From contig CAZBAL010000002.1 of NCBI GenBank assembly GCA_964489735.1, positions 62,001 to 126,000 of the forward strand: a DNA stretch of 64,000 bases. Reading direction: 5' to 3'. The stretch comes from Andreesenia sp964489735 (GTDB lineage Bacteria; Bacillota; Clostridia; Tissierellales; Gottschalkiaceae). Below the pieces are notes generated by a model. That model was given only the letters and a program-made list of their open reading frames with translations, was not told the origin of the DNA and searched no databases. Positions 16,843-25,671 of the stretch are shown one piece after another; the first letter of the stretch is position 1; each line of letters starts with the position of its first letter. A program made the position numbers and the translations under genes.

Positions 16843-18988
16843 TTATAAATCTCCTATAGTTTTTTCTCACAAATGCAATAACTACAAATACCAGCGCTAA
16901 ATATATAGCTGCTATCACAATCCCGAAAACTGTAGAATACAGCAGTCTAGCTACCGATACTAAAAACGGAGTTTTGAAGTGACTGAAAGTATTCACTATA
17001 GAAGTAAGCCCTATAACACCAGCAAGTCCTGATAAGAAATATAGAGATTTCAATCTATTTTTAGCAAAGGTTACACCCACAATCAACGCAGGGAACGCAA
17101 TCAGAAACTCCTTAGTTCTAGGTCTTGCATATAGAGTTCTTTCGAGGCCATTTCTAAACATGAGTTCTAGATTAGATGGTTCTAATCCTGCTTCATGACC
17201 TGTTCTAGCTAGATACACATAGCCGATTATTCCTAAAGCACCTATTATAGCAAAGTAGAATACTTTAGTTGTGTCATTTAATACAGTTTCTAAATCCTTC
17301 TTAGTTACTGTATCATCTCCTCTTTCCTTGATCTTTTTATATCCGAAATGTCCTAAATATGATATGAAATACACCACAAAAGGTATAAGCTGAGCTATTT
17401 TAACGCCCTTAAAATAATCTATATCTAAAACATTTCTTGTGCTAGACATTATTGCCGCGATTATCAGTGAACCTATTGATGTAATAAGTGCTGATATTAT
17501 GAAAACTCGTATTCCTTTTATAAGTGAATCTTTATATGAAACTTCTGAGTCATATAAGAATATCCTCTTATTAATGGAATTGTAATACGTTATTCCCAGA
17601 GATGGAAAAACTATAGCCGTTGCTATTGCAACCAGCATATAGCCTGTTCTGCCTAATACAAATACAGCCCCTATTACTCCCAGCATTCCAAGTGCAAATA
17701 GAGAAATCTGCACTTTTTCATTTATCCTGAATAACTGTCTAAACACTAAGACCCCAGCAGAAACTACTCCTAAACTCAAACATATTACAGCAATTTTCCT
17801 AACAGAGTTGTTCTCATAAGGCTCTGCAACCCCATAAGATATACCATGTGATTCCAGTCTATCGGATAGATCAGTGAACATCTTCTGATAATCTTTTACT
17901 TTTTCCACATAATAACCATTTTTATCGATAAATGGTCTGAAATATATGATATTTGCATTTCTTTCAGTAATGGCCCTGAACAGTACATTACCAATTTCTT
18001 CACCATTTTTATAGTTTACATATTCATATCTTGTCTGAATATATCCAGGAACACTGTATACTTTATTTACATTGTAGCCTGTCTTTTCTAATACCTTATC
18101 CAGGCCTTTTTGATCTATATAACTTCTCTCAAAAACTGTTTCCACGATGCCTAAAGTCAGTTTGTTCTTTTTCAAAAACTCTATGGTCTTATCCAAATCT
18201 TTAGGACTTCCTATCACTTCTTCTCCTCCAAAAACCATATAAGGAGACTTATTTTCAATTGACTCTACATCTTTGAACGTAGAGTTCAGATACTTTGCTG
18301 AATACCATCTCTTTGGCGGATTTTGCATTCTTGCAGAAACTTTCATACCAGCGTTTTCTATCAATTCAACCTTTGCCGGATCTATGCCTATCGGCAAAAT
18401 AATTCCTGCTGAACTTTCCAGCTTTTTAACATTGCCAACACGCTTTCCTTCTCCTGTTATTAGAGCTTCTCTATCAGTATAAAGTCCATCTTTGTATTTA
18501 GTGTCTATAACTATGTAGTTATTATTAGTCCCACTAAATAGCTTGACTTTATCACCATATTTCTCAGTCAGCCCTTTAGAAGCAAACTGATAATCATCAA
18601 TATTTTCAAACCTCACCACTTGATCGTATTTATCAGTATTTTCATCATCAATATAACTTACAAGCTCTAATGGATATTCATTTCTCCAGTTCGGATTCTC
18701 TATAATATTTGCTATTATAGTTGATTGGATTTTTTTATTATCTTCCATCATGCTTTCAATAGTTTCATAATTTATACCAACCGAACTGACACCCATCTTT
18801 TTAAATTCCTTAAGCCACCACTCTATAGGTTTTTCTGACTGTTCAGCCAGTTCCTCAACTTGATAATAATCAAGTATAAAATCAACTTTGTTATTAGACT
18901 GTTCTATATTAACTTTTCGAGCTATCAAAGGTATCGATAGCAGAGCCGATATTAGAATCAGTACAAATAGATATAGTCTAATTTTCAT
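16835..18988 (-). CDS. DUF5693 membrane protein of the csaB locus
   Basis: 717 residues. One N-terminal helix (about 4-22) is followed by a large extracytoplasmic domain (about 25-395) and then about ten transmembrane helices to the C-terminus. I associate this layout and its fixed position upstream of csaB with DUF5693. The outer part contains repeated Lys/Glu-rich alpha/beta segments and a YFRPFIDKNGYYV stretch (about 350-362). Polymer export or ligation is a plausible role because of the partners, but the function is unknown. It has a GGGAGG site and its own promoter just after the mazF terminator. Confidence 0.75.
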   Translation of the reverse strand: MKIRLYLFVLILISALLSIPLIARKVNIEQSNNKVDFILDYYQVEELAEQSEKPIEWWLKEFKKMGVSSVGINYETIESMMEDNKKIQSTIIANIIENPNWRNEYPLELVSYIDDENTDKYDQVVRFENIDDYQFASKGLTEKYGDKVKLFSGTNNNYIVIDTKYKDGLYTDREALITGEGKRVGNVKKLESSAGIILPIGIDPAKVELIENAGMKVSARMQNPPKRWYSAKYLNSTFKDVESIENKSPYMVFGGEEVIGSPKDLDKTIEFLKKNKLTLGIVETVFERSYIDQKGLDKVLEKTGYNVNKVYSVPGYIQTRYEYVNYKNGEEIGNVLFRAITERNANIIYFRPFIDKNGYYVEKVKDYQKMFTDLSDRLESHGISYGVAEPYENNSVRKIAVICLSLGVVSAGVLVFRQLFRINEKVQISLFALGMLGVIGAVFVLGRTGYMLVAIATAIVFPSLGITYYNSINKRIFLYDSEVSYKDSLIKGIRVFIISALITSIGSLIIAAIMSSTRNVLDIDYFKGVKIAQLIPFVVYFISYLGHFGYKKIKERGDDTVTKKDLETVLNDTTKVFYFAIIGALGIIGYVYLARTGHEAGLEPSNLELMFRNGLERTLYARPRTKEFLIAFPALIVGVTFAKNRLKSLYFLSGLAGVIGLTSIVNTFSHFKTPFLVSVARLLYSTVFGIVIAAIYLALVFVVIAFVRKNYRRFINE

Positions 18989-19027
18989 TAATGCAACCTC
19001 CCTTAAAATAAATAAGCAGTAATCTCT

Positions 19028-19036
19028 ATTTTAGCA
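19028..19036 (-). promoter_or_regulatory. Extended -10 promoter for DUF5693-csaB-tagA-transketolase
   Basis: TGC-TAAAAT on the minus strand, about 40 bases before the DUF5693 start and about 30 bases after the mazF terminator. No clear -35. Confidence 0.4.
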
Positions 19037-19064
19037 TATTTTTCTTTCTATTTGTTATAAACTC

Positions 19065-19093
19065 AAAAAAGGATGACTATATAAGTCATCCTT
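19065..19093 (-). terminator. Terminator of the acpS-alr-mazF unit
   Basis: A 10-bp perfect stem (19069-19078 with 19084-19093, arm AAGGATGACT) with a 5-base loop, followed on the minus strand by six T. The 5' arm overlaps the mazF stop codon. Confidence 0.88.
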
Positions 19094-19446
19094 CAAGAAA
19101 GTCCCAAACTCATTTTTAAAGCCTCATCAATTTTTTTCATAACATCATCATCAAAGCGTCCAATTTTCTCTTTCAATCTTTTTTTATCAATCGTTCTGAC
19201 TTGTTCTAATAGAACGACTGAGTCTTTTGTCAGTCCATATCTGTATGCTTCAATTTCTATATGCGTTGGAAGTTTTGCTTTGTTTATCTGAGAAGTTACA
19301 GCCGCCACTATAATAGTAGGACTGTATCTATTTCCTATATCATTTTGAATCACAATCACCGGTCTCACTCCACCCTGTTCTGAGCCGATGACAGGACTCA
19401 GGTCTGCATAGTAAAGATCTCCTCTTTTTACCACTCCAACACGCAT
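19093..19446 (-). CDS. mazF: MazF/EndoA-type mRNA endoribonuclease toxin
   Basis: 117 residues, very close in sequence to Bacillus subtilis EndoA (NdoA): VKRGDLYYADLSPVIGSEQG, then RPVIVIQNDIGN (about 29-40) with the catalytic Arg, and AAVTSQI (about 48-54) with the catalytic Thr. It cleaves single-stranded mRNA at short motifs. In most Firmicutes the antitoxin gene sits directly between alr and mazF; here the 108-base gap has no such gene. The ATG at 19446 has GAAGG directly against it; a GTG five codons in (19434) would give the family-typical N-terminus, so the true start is not settled. Confidence 0.9.
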   Translation of the reverse strand: MRVGVVKRGDLYYADLSPVIGSEQGGVRPVIVIQNDIGNRYSPTIIVAAVTSQINKAKLPTHIEIEAYRYGLTKDSVVLLEQVRTIDKKRLKEKIGRFDDDVMKKIDEALKMSLGLS

Positions 19447-19489
19447 CCTTCTACACTAATATGTATTAAATCCATTTTGTAAAACATTC

Positions 19490-19545
19490 CAAAGCTTTTA
19501 ATCAACAATACACCACCTCCACGATATCTCCATATAAAAGCTTTG
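19490..19545 (-). promoter_or_regulatory. Inverted repeat in the alr-mazF leader enclosing a strong ribosome site
   Basis: An 11-bp perfect inverted repeat (19490-19500 with 19535-19545, arm CAAAGCTTTTA) flanks a 34-base loop that holds GGAGGTGG (19513-19520, minus strand). That site is followed 7 bases later by a TTG opening a 26-codon frame that runs past the mazF start and stops inside it. It could be a leader peptide or a translational control hairpin. It lacks a T-tract, so it is not a good terminator for alr. Confidence 0.45.
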
Positions 19546-19554
19546 CTGATTTAG

Positions 19555-20712
19555 TTATAAAAGATAGTCTACAGTTTGAAACATTTTTCCATCCTTTTTA
19601 AATATTCTGGGTATTCTTCTACCAACCATGCACAACACTTCATAATTTATCGTGCCAATCGACTTAGCTAAATCATCAGCTGAGTTCACATTTTCCCCTT
19701 CTCCGAATATAGTCACTTCATCACCTATTTTTATATTCGACTCATCAGGACATTTGATGAATGATTGATCCATGCACACATTGCCAACAAGTTCTGCTGT
19801 GTATCCCTTTACAGTCAGGGATATTCTGTCCGAATACAGTCTGGTAAATCCATCAGCATATCCGATAGGAATAGTCGCTATTAGTGTTCGATTATAGGCT
19901 TTATATTTTCTTCCATACCCCACGGTTTCTCCTTTTTCAATAAACTTGATGTTTGACACCCTGGTTTTAAGTGTCATAACCTTCTTAAGATCGAGTACAT
20001 CTCTAGAAGTCTGCTCGGAAGGATGGTAGCCATATAGCATTATACCTGGTCTGATTATATCTAAACTGTAATCAGGTAAATCTATTATTCCAGCACTATT
20101 TGAAATATGCGCATTCTCTATATTTATACCCTTTTTTTTCAACTCATTCAAGAAATCCATGAATTTATTATACTGAATATCAGAAAATCCTTTGTCGGAT
20201 TCGTCAGCAGTCGCAAAATGAGTGAAGTAGCCACATATTTTGATATTTTGCATATTACATATTTCAGTGATTTCTTTCAGTGAATCTTCATTGATTTGAA
20301 AGCCCAGTCTATTCATACCACTATCTATCTTTATATGAGCTCTAGCCTGCTTCTTTATTCCTTTAGAAATTCTTGAAACTTGCTTTGCAAATTCTATACT
20401 GTATATTGTAAATATTATATCATACTTAAGTGCTTCAATGATATGTCCTTCCGGAGTGTAACCCAGAACTAAGATATCATCGAATATTCCATTCTGCCTC
20501 AACTCAATAGCTTCATATATAGAGGATACTGCAAAAAAATCCACTCCCTCTTTTTTCAGCTGCTTAGCTATTTGAACCGAACCGTGTCCATATGCATTCG
20601 CTTTTACAACAGCAAGAATTCTGGCATTTTTATTATTTAATCTTTTTATCTCATTCAAATTGTTGGTCAGATTATCTAGGTCTATTTCAGCCCATGTAGT
20701 CCTGTAATCCAT
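19555..20712 (-). CDS. alr: Alanine racemase
   Basis: 385 residues. The PLP lysine is K37 in AVVKANAYGHG; the RPGIMLYGYHPSE segment (about 218-230) and VGNVCMDQ (about 309-316) give the second catalytic region and phosphate contacts. It makes D-alanine for peptidoglycan. It follows the AcpS-NnrD fusion with a 4-base gap; acpS-nnrD-alr-mazF is the standard clostridial and bacillar order. Confidence 0.94.
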   Translation of the reverse strand: MDYRTTWAEIDLDNLTNNLNEIKRLNNKNARILAVVKANAYGHGSVQIAKQLKKEGVDFFAVSSIYEAIELRQNGIFDDILVLGYTPEGHIIEALKYDIIFTIYSIEFAKQVSRISKGIKKQARAHIKIDSGMNRLGFQINEDSLKEITEICNMQNIKICGYFTHFATADESDKGFSDIQYNKFMDFLNELKKKGINIENAHISNSAGIIDLPDYSLDIIRPGIMLYGYHPSEQTSRDVLDLKKVMTLKTRVSNIKFIEKGETVGYGRKYKAYNRTLIATIPIGYADGFTRLYSDRISLTVKGYTAELVGNVCMDQSFIKCPDESNIKIGDEVTIFGEGENVNSADDLAKSIGTINYEVLCMVGRRIPRIFKKDGKMFQTVDYLL

Positions 20713-20716
20713 AAGA

Positions 20717-21961
20717 TTAATTCCCCTTTCTTGAAGCTTTTATCGCATCTGACAGGCTATCAATAATATCTCCTGCTGTTAGGCTGTATTCGTCTAGTCT
20801 ATAGGCAGCAATATCTCCAGCTAACCCATGAATATATACCCCTAGTTTTGCGGATTCAAAAACTCCAAAGCCTTGTCCGAGAAATGAAGATATGATTCCT
20901 GTTAACACATCTCCACTGCCAGCAGTTGCCATACCAGGATTCCCAGTTTCATTTATATAAACTGAGTCACCATCTGTTACCACTGTATTTGCTCCTTTTA
21001 GAACTAAGATTATTCCATATTTTTTTGCAAAATCTCTTGCACAGTTTTCTCTATCACTCTCAATCTGTTCAATTTCAAGACCTGAAAGTCTTGAAAATTC
21101 AGCTGTATGCGGGGTAAGTATAAGCTTGTCATTCAGCTTAATAATCTCTTTCTCCATAGAAATAATATTCAAACCATCAGCATCTACAACTGTAGGTAGG
21201 TTCATACTTATTATCTGCTTCAAAAATCCTATCGACTCTCTGCTTCTCCCCATCCCCGGTCCAATAGCTACAGTGTCGAATCTGTTTGAATCTGTATTTG
21301 CTCTGCAAAAGTCTTGAAATGAAGTATCCGAAAAATGACCTTTGTCTTCATCCGCTACTGGAATGACTATGTTTTCTAAAGACTTAATAGCCACTATTTC
21401 ATATATCGAATTAGGTACTACTGTATATACTAATCCTGAACCTGTTTTGAGTGCAGCAAAGGATGACAAGCAGGGTGCACCAATCATGCCTGTACTTCCG
21501 CCAATTACCGCAAGCTTACCATAGTTTCCTTTGTGAGTGTCTTTTTTTCTATCAGGAATCACCATAGGAGCCTCTGTTTTTGATATTATTCTGTTTTTAT
21601 CTTCAAAGATTATTGCCTGAGCTACAGCTGTTTCACGACTATGAGATATAGTCAGCTCAATACTTCTGTCATCCAGCAGTTTTTCAGCGTTACCATGCAG
21701 TTTTGCATAAGGTTTTCCTTTGCTGTCATGAAGAATCTCAATATCCTTCCATTTAAATCCGGATATACCTGTCCCAAAAGACTTGCTCACTGCTTCTTTT
21801 GCTGAAAACAGTCCTGCGGCAGTAACTGCTCTGTTAAGTCTAGAGTCTTTTTTAGTGATGTATTTATTTTCTTTTTCTGTAAAAATCCTATTTAAGAATC
21901 TTTTGCTGTCAATGAGCTTTTCAATTCTTTGAATTTCAATAATATCTATGCCCAGTTTCAT
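20717..21961 (-). CDS. Fusion of holo-ACP synthase (AcpS) with ADP-dependent NAD(P)HX dehydratase (NnrD)
   Basis: 414 residues. Residues 1-122 are a complete AcpS: GIDIIEIQRI with metal ligand D6, and FSAKEAVSKSFGTG with E56; it attaches phosphopantetheine to acyl carrier protein. Residues about 133-414 are the ribokinase-like NnrD domain: GKLAVIGGSTGMIGAP (about 147-162), VDADGLNI, LTPHTAEFSRL, and the ATP/catalytic loop PGMATAGSGDVLTG ending with D351. It repairs hydrated NAD(P)H. In related bacteria AcpS is a separate gene and NnrD is usually fused to the NnrE epimerase; that epimerase domain is absent here. A continuous frame and the short linker near 123-133 make a sequencing frameshift unlikely. 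Confidence 0.9.
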   Translation of the reverse strand: MKLGIDIIEIQRIEKLIDSKRFLNRIFTEKENKYITKKDSRLNRAVTAAGLFSAKEAVSKSFGTGISGFKWKDIEILHDSKGKPYAKLHGNAEKLLDDRSIELTISHSRETAVAQAIIFEDKNRIISKTEAPMVIPDRKKDTHKGNYGKLAVIGGSTGMIGAPCLSSFAALKTGSGLVYTVVPNSIYEIVAIKSLENIVIPVADEDKGHFSDTSFQDFCRANTDSNRFDTVAIGPGMGRSRESIGFLKQIISMNLPTVVDADGLNIISMEKEIIKLNDKLILTPHTAEFSRLSGLEIEQIESDRENCARDFAKKYGIILVLKGANTVVTDGDSVYINETGNPGMATAGSGDVLTGIISSFLGQGFGVFESAKLGVYIHGLAGDIAAYRLDEYSLTAGDIIDSLSDAIKASRKGN

Positions 21962-21997
21962 TTCCTAATGGTTGTCCTTTCGCTGCATTTATCTACA

Positions 21998-22021
21998 AAG
22001 ACCAGCTATAAAGCTGGCCTT
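21998..22021 (-). terminator. Terminator of glnA
   Basis: A 10-bp stem with one G-U pair (21998-22007 with 22012-22021) and a 4-base loop, 3 bases after the glnA stop on the minus strand, then CTTTG. It ends about 35 bases before the AcpS-NnrD start. Confidence 0.65.
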
Positions 22022-22024
22022 ACA

Positions 22025-23380
22025 TTAAAATACTCTTAAATATTCTTCGATTTCCCAAGGATGAACAGTCTTTCTAAATCTGTCCCACTCTCTTGTCTTT
22101 GCATTAATAAACTTTTCAGTTATATGCTCACCTAATACCTCTTTAATCAGTTCGCTTTTCTCTAACTCCAAAATAGCCTCATTCAATGTCTTAGGTAGAG
22201 AATCTATATGCTTTTCGGTTCTTTCCTTCATATCCATTTCATAAATATTTCCTATTACAGACTTAGGTGGCTCAGTCTTTTTCTTCATGCCATCAAGTCC
22301 TGCAATCAATACAACTGCCAGTGCTAAATACGGATTACATGCCGGATCCGGACTTCTAAGCTCAACTCTAGTAGATGTTCCTCTCTTAGCAGGTACCCTA
22401 ACTAGAGGACTTCTGTTCTTGTGCGACCAAGCAATATAAACAGGTGCCTCGTATCCTGGAACTAATCTCTTGTATGAATTTACAAGAGGATTTGTAATAG
22501 CAGTATATCCTTTGACATGTTCGATAAGTCCTCCAACAAAATGAACCGCCTCATCGCTTAACATGTTTTTAGCATCTGGATCATAGAATATGTTCTGTCC
22601 ATCTCTGAAAAGAGACATATTTATATGCATACCCGAACCCGCCATATTCTGTACAGGCTTAGGCATAAAGCTCGCAAATAAACCTAGATCATCTGAAATT
22701 CTTCTAACTATATATCTGAAAGTCATTATATTATCTGCTGTCTTAAGTACATCTCCATATTTGAAGTCTATCTCATGCTGACCAGCTCCACATTCATGAT
22801 GGGCAGCCTCCACTTCAAATCCTGATTCCTGAAGCGCTAAAGCTATTATCTCTCTTACATCTTCTCCTCTATCTATAGGAGCCATATCAAAATATCCTGC
22901 TCTGTCTGAGCTTTCAAGTATTGGATTGCCAAACTCATCTTTTTCAAATAAATAAAACTCTGGCTCTGGACCAACATAGAAAGTCAAGCCTAGCTTTTTG
23001 GCTTCTTCTACAGCTCTTCTCAACACTCCTCTAGGACATCCTATAAAAGGTTTGTCATCTGGAGTATAAACATCACATATGAATCTTGCTATTCCATAAT
23101 CTTCCGCTCTCCATGGCATAACTAGGAATGTTGAAAGATCAGGATACAGATACATATCCGATTCTTCAATTCTAGCAAAGCCATCTATTGATGAACCGTC
23201 AAACATTATTTCGTTGCTGATTATTTTATCCAACTGACTTACAGGAAGTGTAATACTCTTAACTGCTCCCATAATATCAACAAGCTGAAGAAGTATGAAT
23301 TTAATATCCTGCTGCTCTATAGTTTCCCTAATAAATTCTATCTGCTCTTCTCTGCTTTTGTTGCTTAACATACTTTTCAC
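22025..23380 (-). CDS. glnA: Glutamine synthetase type I
   Basis: 451 residues, the short GSI-alpha length without the adenylylation-site insertion of GSI-beta. Visible motifs include the beta-grasp FDGSSIDGF (about 60-68), the metal-binding EPEFYLFE (about 131-138), EVEAAHHECGAGQHE (about 187-201), the ATP region GSGMHINMSL (about 242-251) and NRSPLVRVPA (about 316-325). It makes glutamine from glutamate and ammonia. It is a single-gene unit with its own promoter and terminator. I see no GlnR palindrome upstream. Confidence 0.95.
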   Translation of the reverse strand: MKSMLSNKSREEQIEFIRETIEQQDIKFILLQLVDIMGAVKSITLPVSQLDKIISNEIMFDGSSIDGFARIEESDMYLYPDLSTFLVMPWRAEDYGIARFICDVYTPDDKPFIGCPRGVLRRAVEEAKKLGLTFYVGPEPEFYLFEKDEFGNPILESSDRAGYFDMAPIDRGEDVREIIALALQESGFEVEAAHHECGAGQHEIDFKYGDVLKTADNIMTFRYIVRRISDDLGLFASFMPKPVQNMAGSGMHINMSLFRDGQNIFYDPDAKNMLSDEAVHFVGGLIEHVKGYTAITNPLVNSYKRLVPGYEAPVYIAWSHKNRSPLVRVPAKRGTSTRVELRSPDPACNPYLALAVVLIAGLDGMKKKTEPPKSVIGNIYEMDMKERTEKHIDSLPKTLNEAILELEKSELIKEVLGEHITEKFINAKTREWDRFRKTVHPWEIEEYLRVF

Positions 23381-23427
23381 ATCTCCTTTACAGCCTATCT
23401 TTTTTATTTCATCAATCTCTTAACTAT

Positions 23428-23433
23428 ATTATA
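23428..23433 (-). promoter_or_regulatory. -10 element of the glnA promoter
   Basis: TATAAT on the minus strand about 48 bases before the glnA ATG. No consensus -35 hexamer at 16-18 bases, so the assignment is tentative. Confidence 0.35.
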
Positions 23434-23481
23434 GTATCATATACATTTTTTATTTTCTACCAATAAAGAGATATTCGATTA

Positions 23482-24792
23482 TTAGTAATCAATACTACCT
23501 ACAATTCTATCAGCAATTTTTCTGACATTGTATTTTATCTCTTCTATATCTAAAGTAAGGAATTCTCCATTTTCCATAAGGATATTGCCATCTACTATGG
23601 TGCAGTAAACACTATCTGACTGAATCGAATAAGCAAGTGAAGAAATAATATTGTTCTCGGGCGTCGTTTGAATCTTGTCTAAATCTAAAAGTATCATATC
23701 AGCTTTTTTACCTTTTTCTATTGAGCCCAGCTCGCTATCCAGTCCAACTGATTTTATTCCGTTTATCGTTCCCATTCTCACTGACTCAATAGCCGGTATA
23801 GACCTTGGATTTCCTGACACCCCTTTATTTACAAGAGATGCTATCTTTATCTCTTCTATTAAACTCAGATTGTTGTTGCTAGCACAACCATCAGTCCCGA
23901 GCGCAACGTTTATTCCTTTTTCTATCATGTCATTGACTCTCGCAAATCCATTGCCTAGCTTCATATTGCTAGTCGGATTGTAAAGAACATTCACTTTATT
24001 CTTTGCCAGTATCTCGATATCATTGTCTGTCATCTTCACACAATGAGCTGCGACAGTGTTTCTCTCAAATATGCCTATGCTCTCCATATGCTCAGTTGGA
24101 GTCATACCAAACTTATCTAAGCTTTCCTTAACTTCATCATCACTTTCCGACAGATGAATATGTATAGATGTATCATACCTCTCTGACAGTTTAACAGCTT
24201 TTTTTAAATATTCAGGCGAACAGGTATAAGGTGCATGAGGACCGACCATCCCCCTTATCCTTCCATTTTCCTGTCCATGCCATTTTTTGATGAAATCTTC
24301 TGTCTCTTTAAGCTGCTCATAATCACTGTCCTGATTCCCAATCAGTCCCCTTGAGACAAATCCTCTCATCTTCGTTTCAGCTAGGGCTTTTCCTATTTCA
24401 TCAATGAAAAAATACATGTCAATAAAGCATGTATTTCCAAATTTCAGAAGCTCTGCAATTCCAAGCATAGAGCCCCAATATATGTCCTCTGATACGAGTT
24501 TTGATTCAGCAGGCCATATATAGTCATTCAGCCAGTTCCAAAGGGTCTGATCATCTGCATAGTTTCTCAGTATAGTCATAGGAATATGCGTATGAGAGTT
24601 ACAGAACCCTGGCATTGCAAGTTTCATATCTCCGTCTATAACTCTGTCATATTTATCTTTTTCAAGCTCTCTTCTTTCAGCTTCACTAAAAGCAACTGAG
24701 TCAAATATGCCATTCTTTATCAAAATGCTTCCTCGTTTAATATCTGAGTTCTCAATATCGAGTATAGATACATCTTTTATAAGTATATCCAT
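23482..24792 (-). CDS. Amidohydrolase of the MtaD/SsnA type (probable MTA/SAH or related purine deaminase)
   Basis: 436 residues. The metal motif HTHIPM (about 66-71), then TLWNWLNDYIWPAE (about 82-95), HIHLSES (about 204-210), HCVKM and GTDGCASNNNLSL (about 297-309) match the cytosolic group that deaminates 5'-methylthioadenosine and S-adenosylhomocysteine. Close relatives act on guanine or other aminohydrolase substrates, so the exact activity is uncertain. It is the last gene after folBK with a 33-base gap. A GTG three codons earlier is also possible; I chose the ATG behind GGGTGA. Confidence 0.82.
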   Translation of the reverse strand: MDILIKDVSILDIENSDIKRGSILIKNGIFDSVAFSEAERRELEKDKYDRVIDGDMKLAMPGFCNSHTHIPMTILRNYADDQTLWNWLNDYIWPAESKLVSEDIYWGSMLGIAELLKFGNTCFIDMYFFIDEIGKALAETKMRGFVSRGLIGNQDSDYEQLKETEDFIKKWHGQENGRIRGMVGPHAPYTCSPEYLKKAVKLSERYDTSIHIHLSESDDEVKESLDKFGMTPTEHMESIGIFERNTVAAHCVKMTDNDIEILAKNKVNVLYNPTSNMKLGNGFARVNDMIEKGINVALGTDGCASNNNLSLIEEIKIASLVNKGVSGNPRSIPAIESVRMGTINGIKSVGLDSELGSIEKGKKADMILLDLDKIQTTPENNIISSLAYSIQSDSVYCTIVDGNILMENGEFLTLDIEEIKYNVRKIADRIVGSIDY

Positions 24793-24825
24793 AACTCTCA
24801 CCCGCTTTCCTATTATTATAATATT

Positions 24826-25671
24826 CTAATCTTCTAGTTTTCTGATTTCCTCACCCTTGAAATCCTTCATTATATCAGAAATCTTCTCTCCATTTATCTC
24901 TACTTCCTGATTTATTTCATATAGAGGTACCATAACAAAAGCTCTCTCTGTCATTCTAGGGTGTGGTACTGTCAGCTTTTCATCATCAGATTCAAAGCCA
25001 TCATATAGCAATATATCAACATCTATGGTTCTAGGACCCCATCTTATTAGCCTCTCTCTTTTCAGTGCCTTTTCAACTTCCTGGCATGCATCTAATAGGT
25101 CATATGGAGCAAGTTCCGTTTCAACTTCTGCTACTATGTTCATAAACCAATCCTGTTCAGTATAACCCCAAGGCTCTGTTTCATAGAATGAAGATGTTTT
25201 AATAACCTTTATGCTTTCATTTCTGTCTAAAAGCTCTATGGCTTTTTCTATATTCGCCTTTTTATCTCCAATGTTTCCACCTAGACCTAAGAAAGCTCTG
25301 TTATTGAATTCTTTTCTCTTACGTTTAATAACAACCCCAAAATAGTCATATATTCCCGGAACAGGAGCTTCCGGCTTTTTAACTGCAACTTCTATTTCTT
25401 TGACCTTATCGAATCCTTCAAAGATATCTTCTGTTATTCTCTCAGCCACTTTTTCAATAAGATCGTGTCTCTCGTTCTCCATGATATTCTTTACAGTCTC
25501 ATAGATTTCCCCATAGTGTACTGTGTCTTCAACCTTATCAGACACACCTGCATAAGGAATATCACATACCAGCCCAATATCCAAATAGAACTTCTGTCCT
25601 AATACATTCTCTTCTTTCATTGCTCCATGATAAGAAAAAAACGCTAAATTCTTCATTACTATTTTGTCCAT
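24826..25671 (-). CDS. Fused dihydroneopterin aldolase and HPPK (FolB-FolK)
   Basis: 281 residues. Residues 1-118 are FolB: AFFSYHGAMKEENVLGQKF (about 10-28), the HYGEIYETV stretch (about 53-61) and the final IYDYFGVVIKR strand. Residues about 126-281 are HPPK: FLGLGGNIGDKKANIEKAI (about 128-146), the NIVAEVET strand and RWGPRTIDVDILLYD (about 221-235), which holds the Mg/ATP aspartates. It converts dihydroneopterin to the hydroxymethyl pterin diphosphate used by FolP. The start overlaps the folP stop by 13 bases. FolB-FolK fusions are known in several Firmicutes. Confidence 0.93.
   Translation of the reverse strand: MDKIVMKNLAFFSYHGAMKEENVLGQKFYLDIGLVCDIPYAGVSDKVEDTVHYGEIYETVKNIMENERHDLIEKVAERITEDIFEGFDKVKEIEVAVKKPEAPVPGIYDYFGVVIKRKRKEFNNRAFLGLGGNIGDKKANIEKAIELLDRNESIKVIKTSSFYETEPWGYTEQDWFMNIVAEVETELAPYDLLDACQEVEKALKRERLIRWGPRTIDVDILLYDGFESDDEKLTVPHPRMTERAFVMVPLYEINQEVEINGEKISDIMKDFKGEEIRKLED

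Noticed and set aside
23381..23481. GlnR/TnrA operator ahead of glnA
   Set aside because: No TGTNAN7TNACA palindrome is present in the upstream region.
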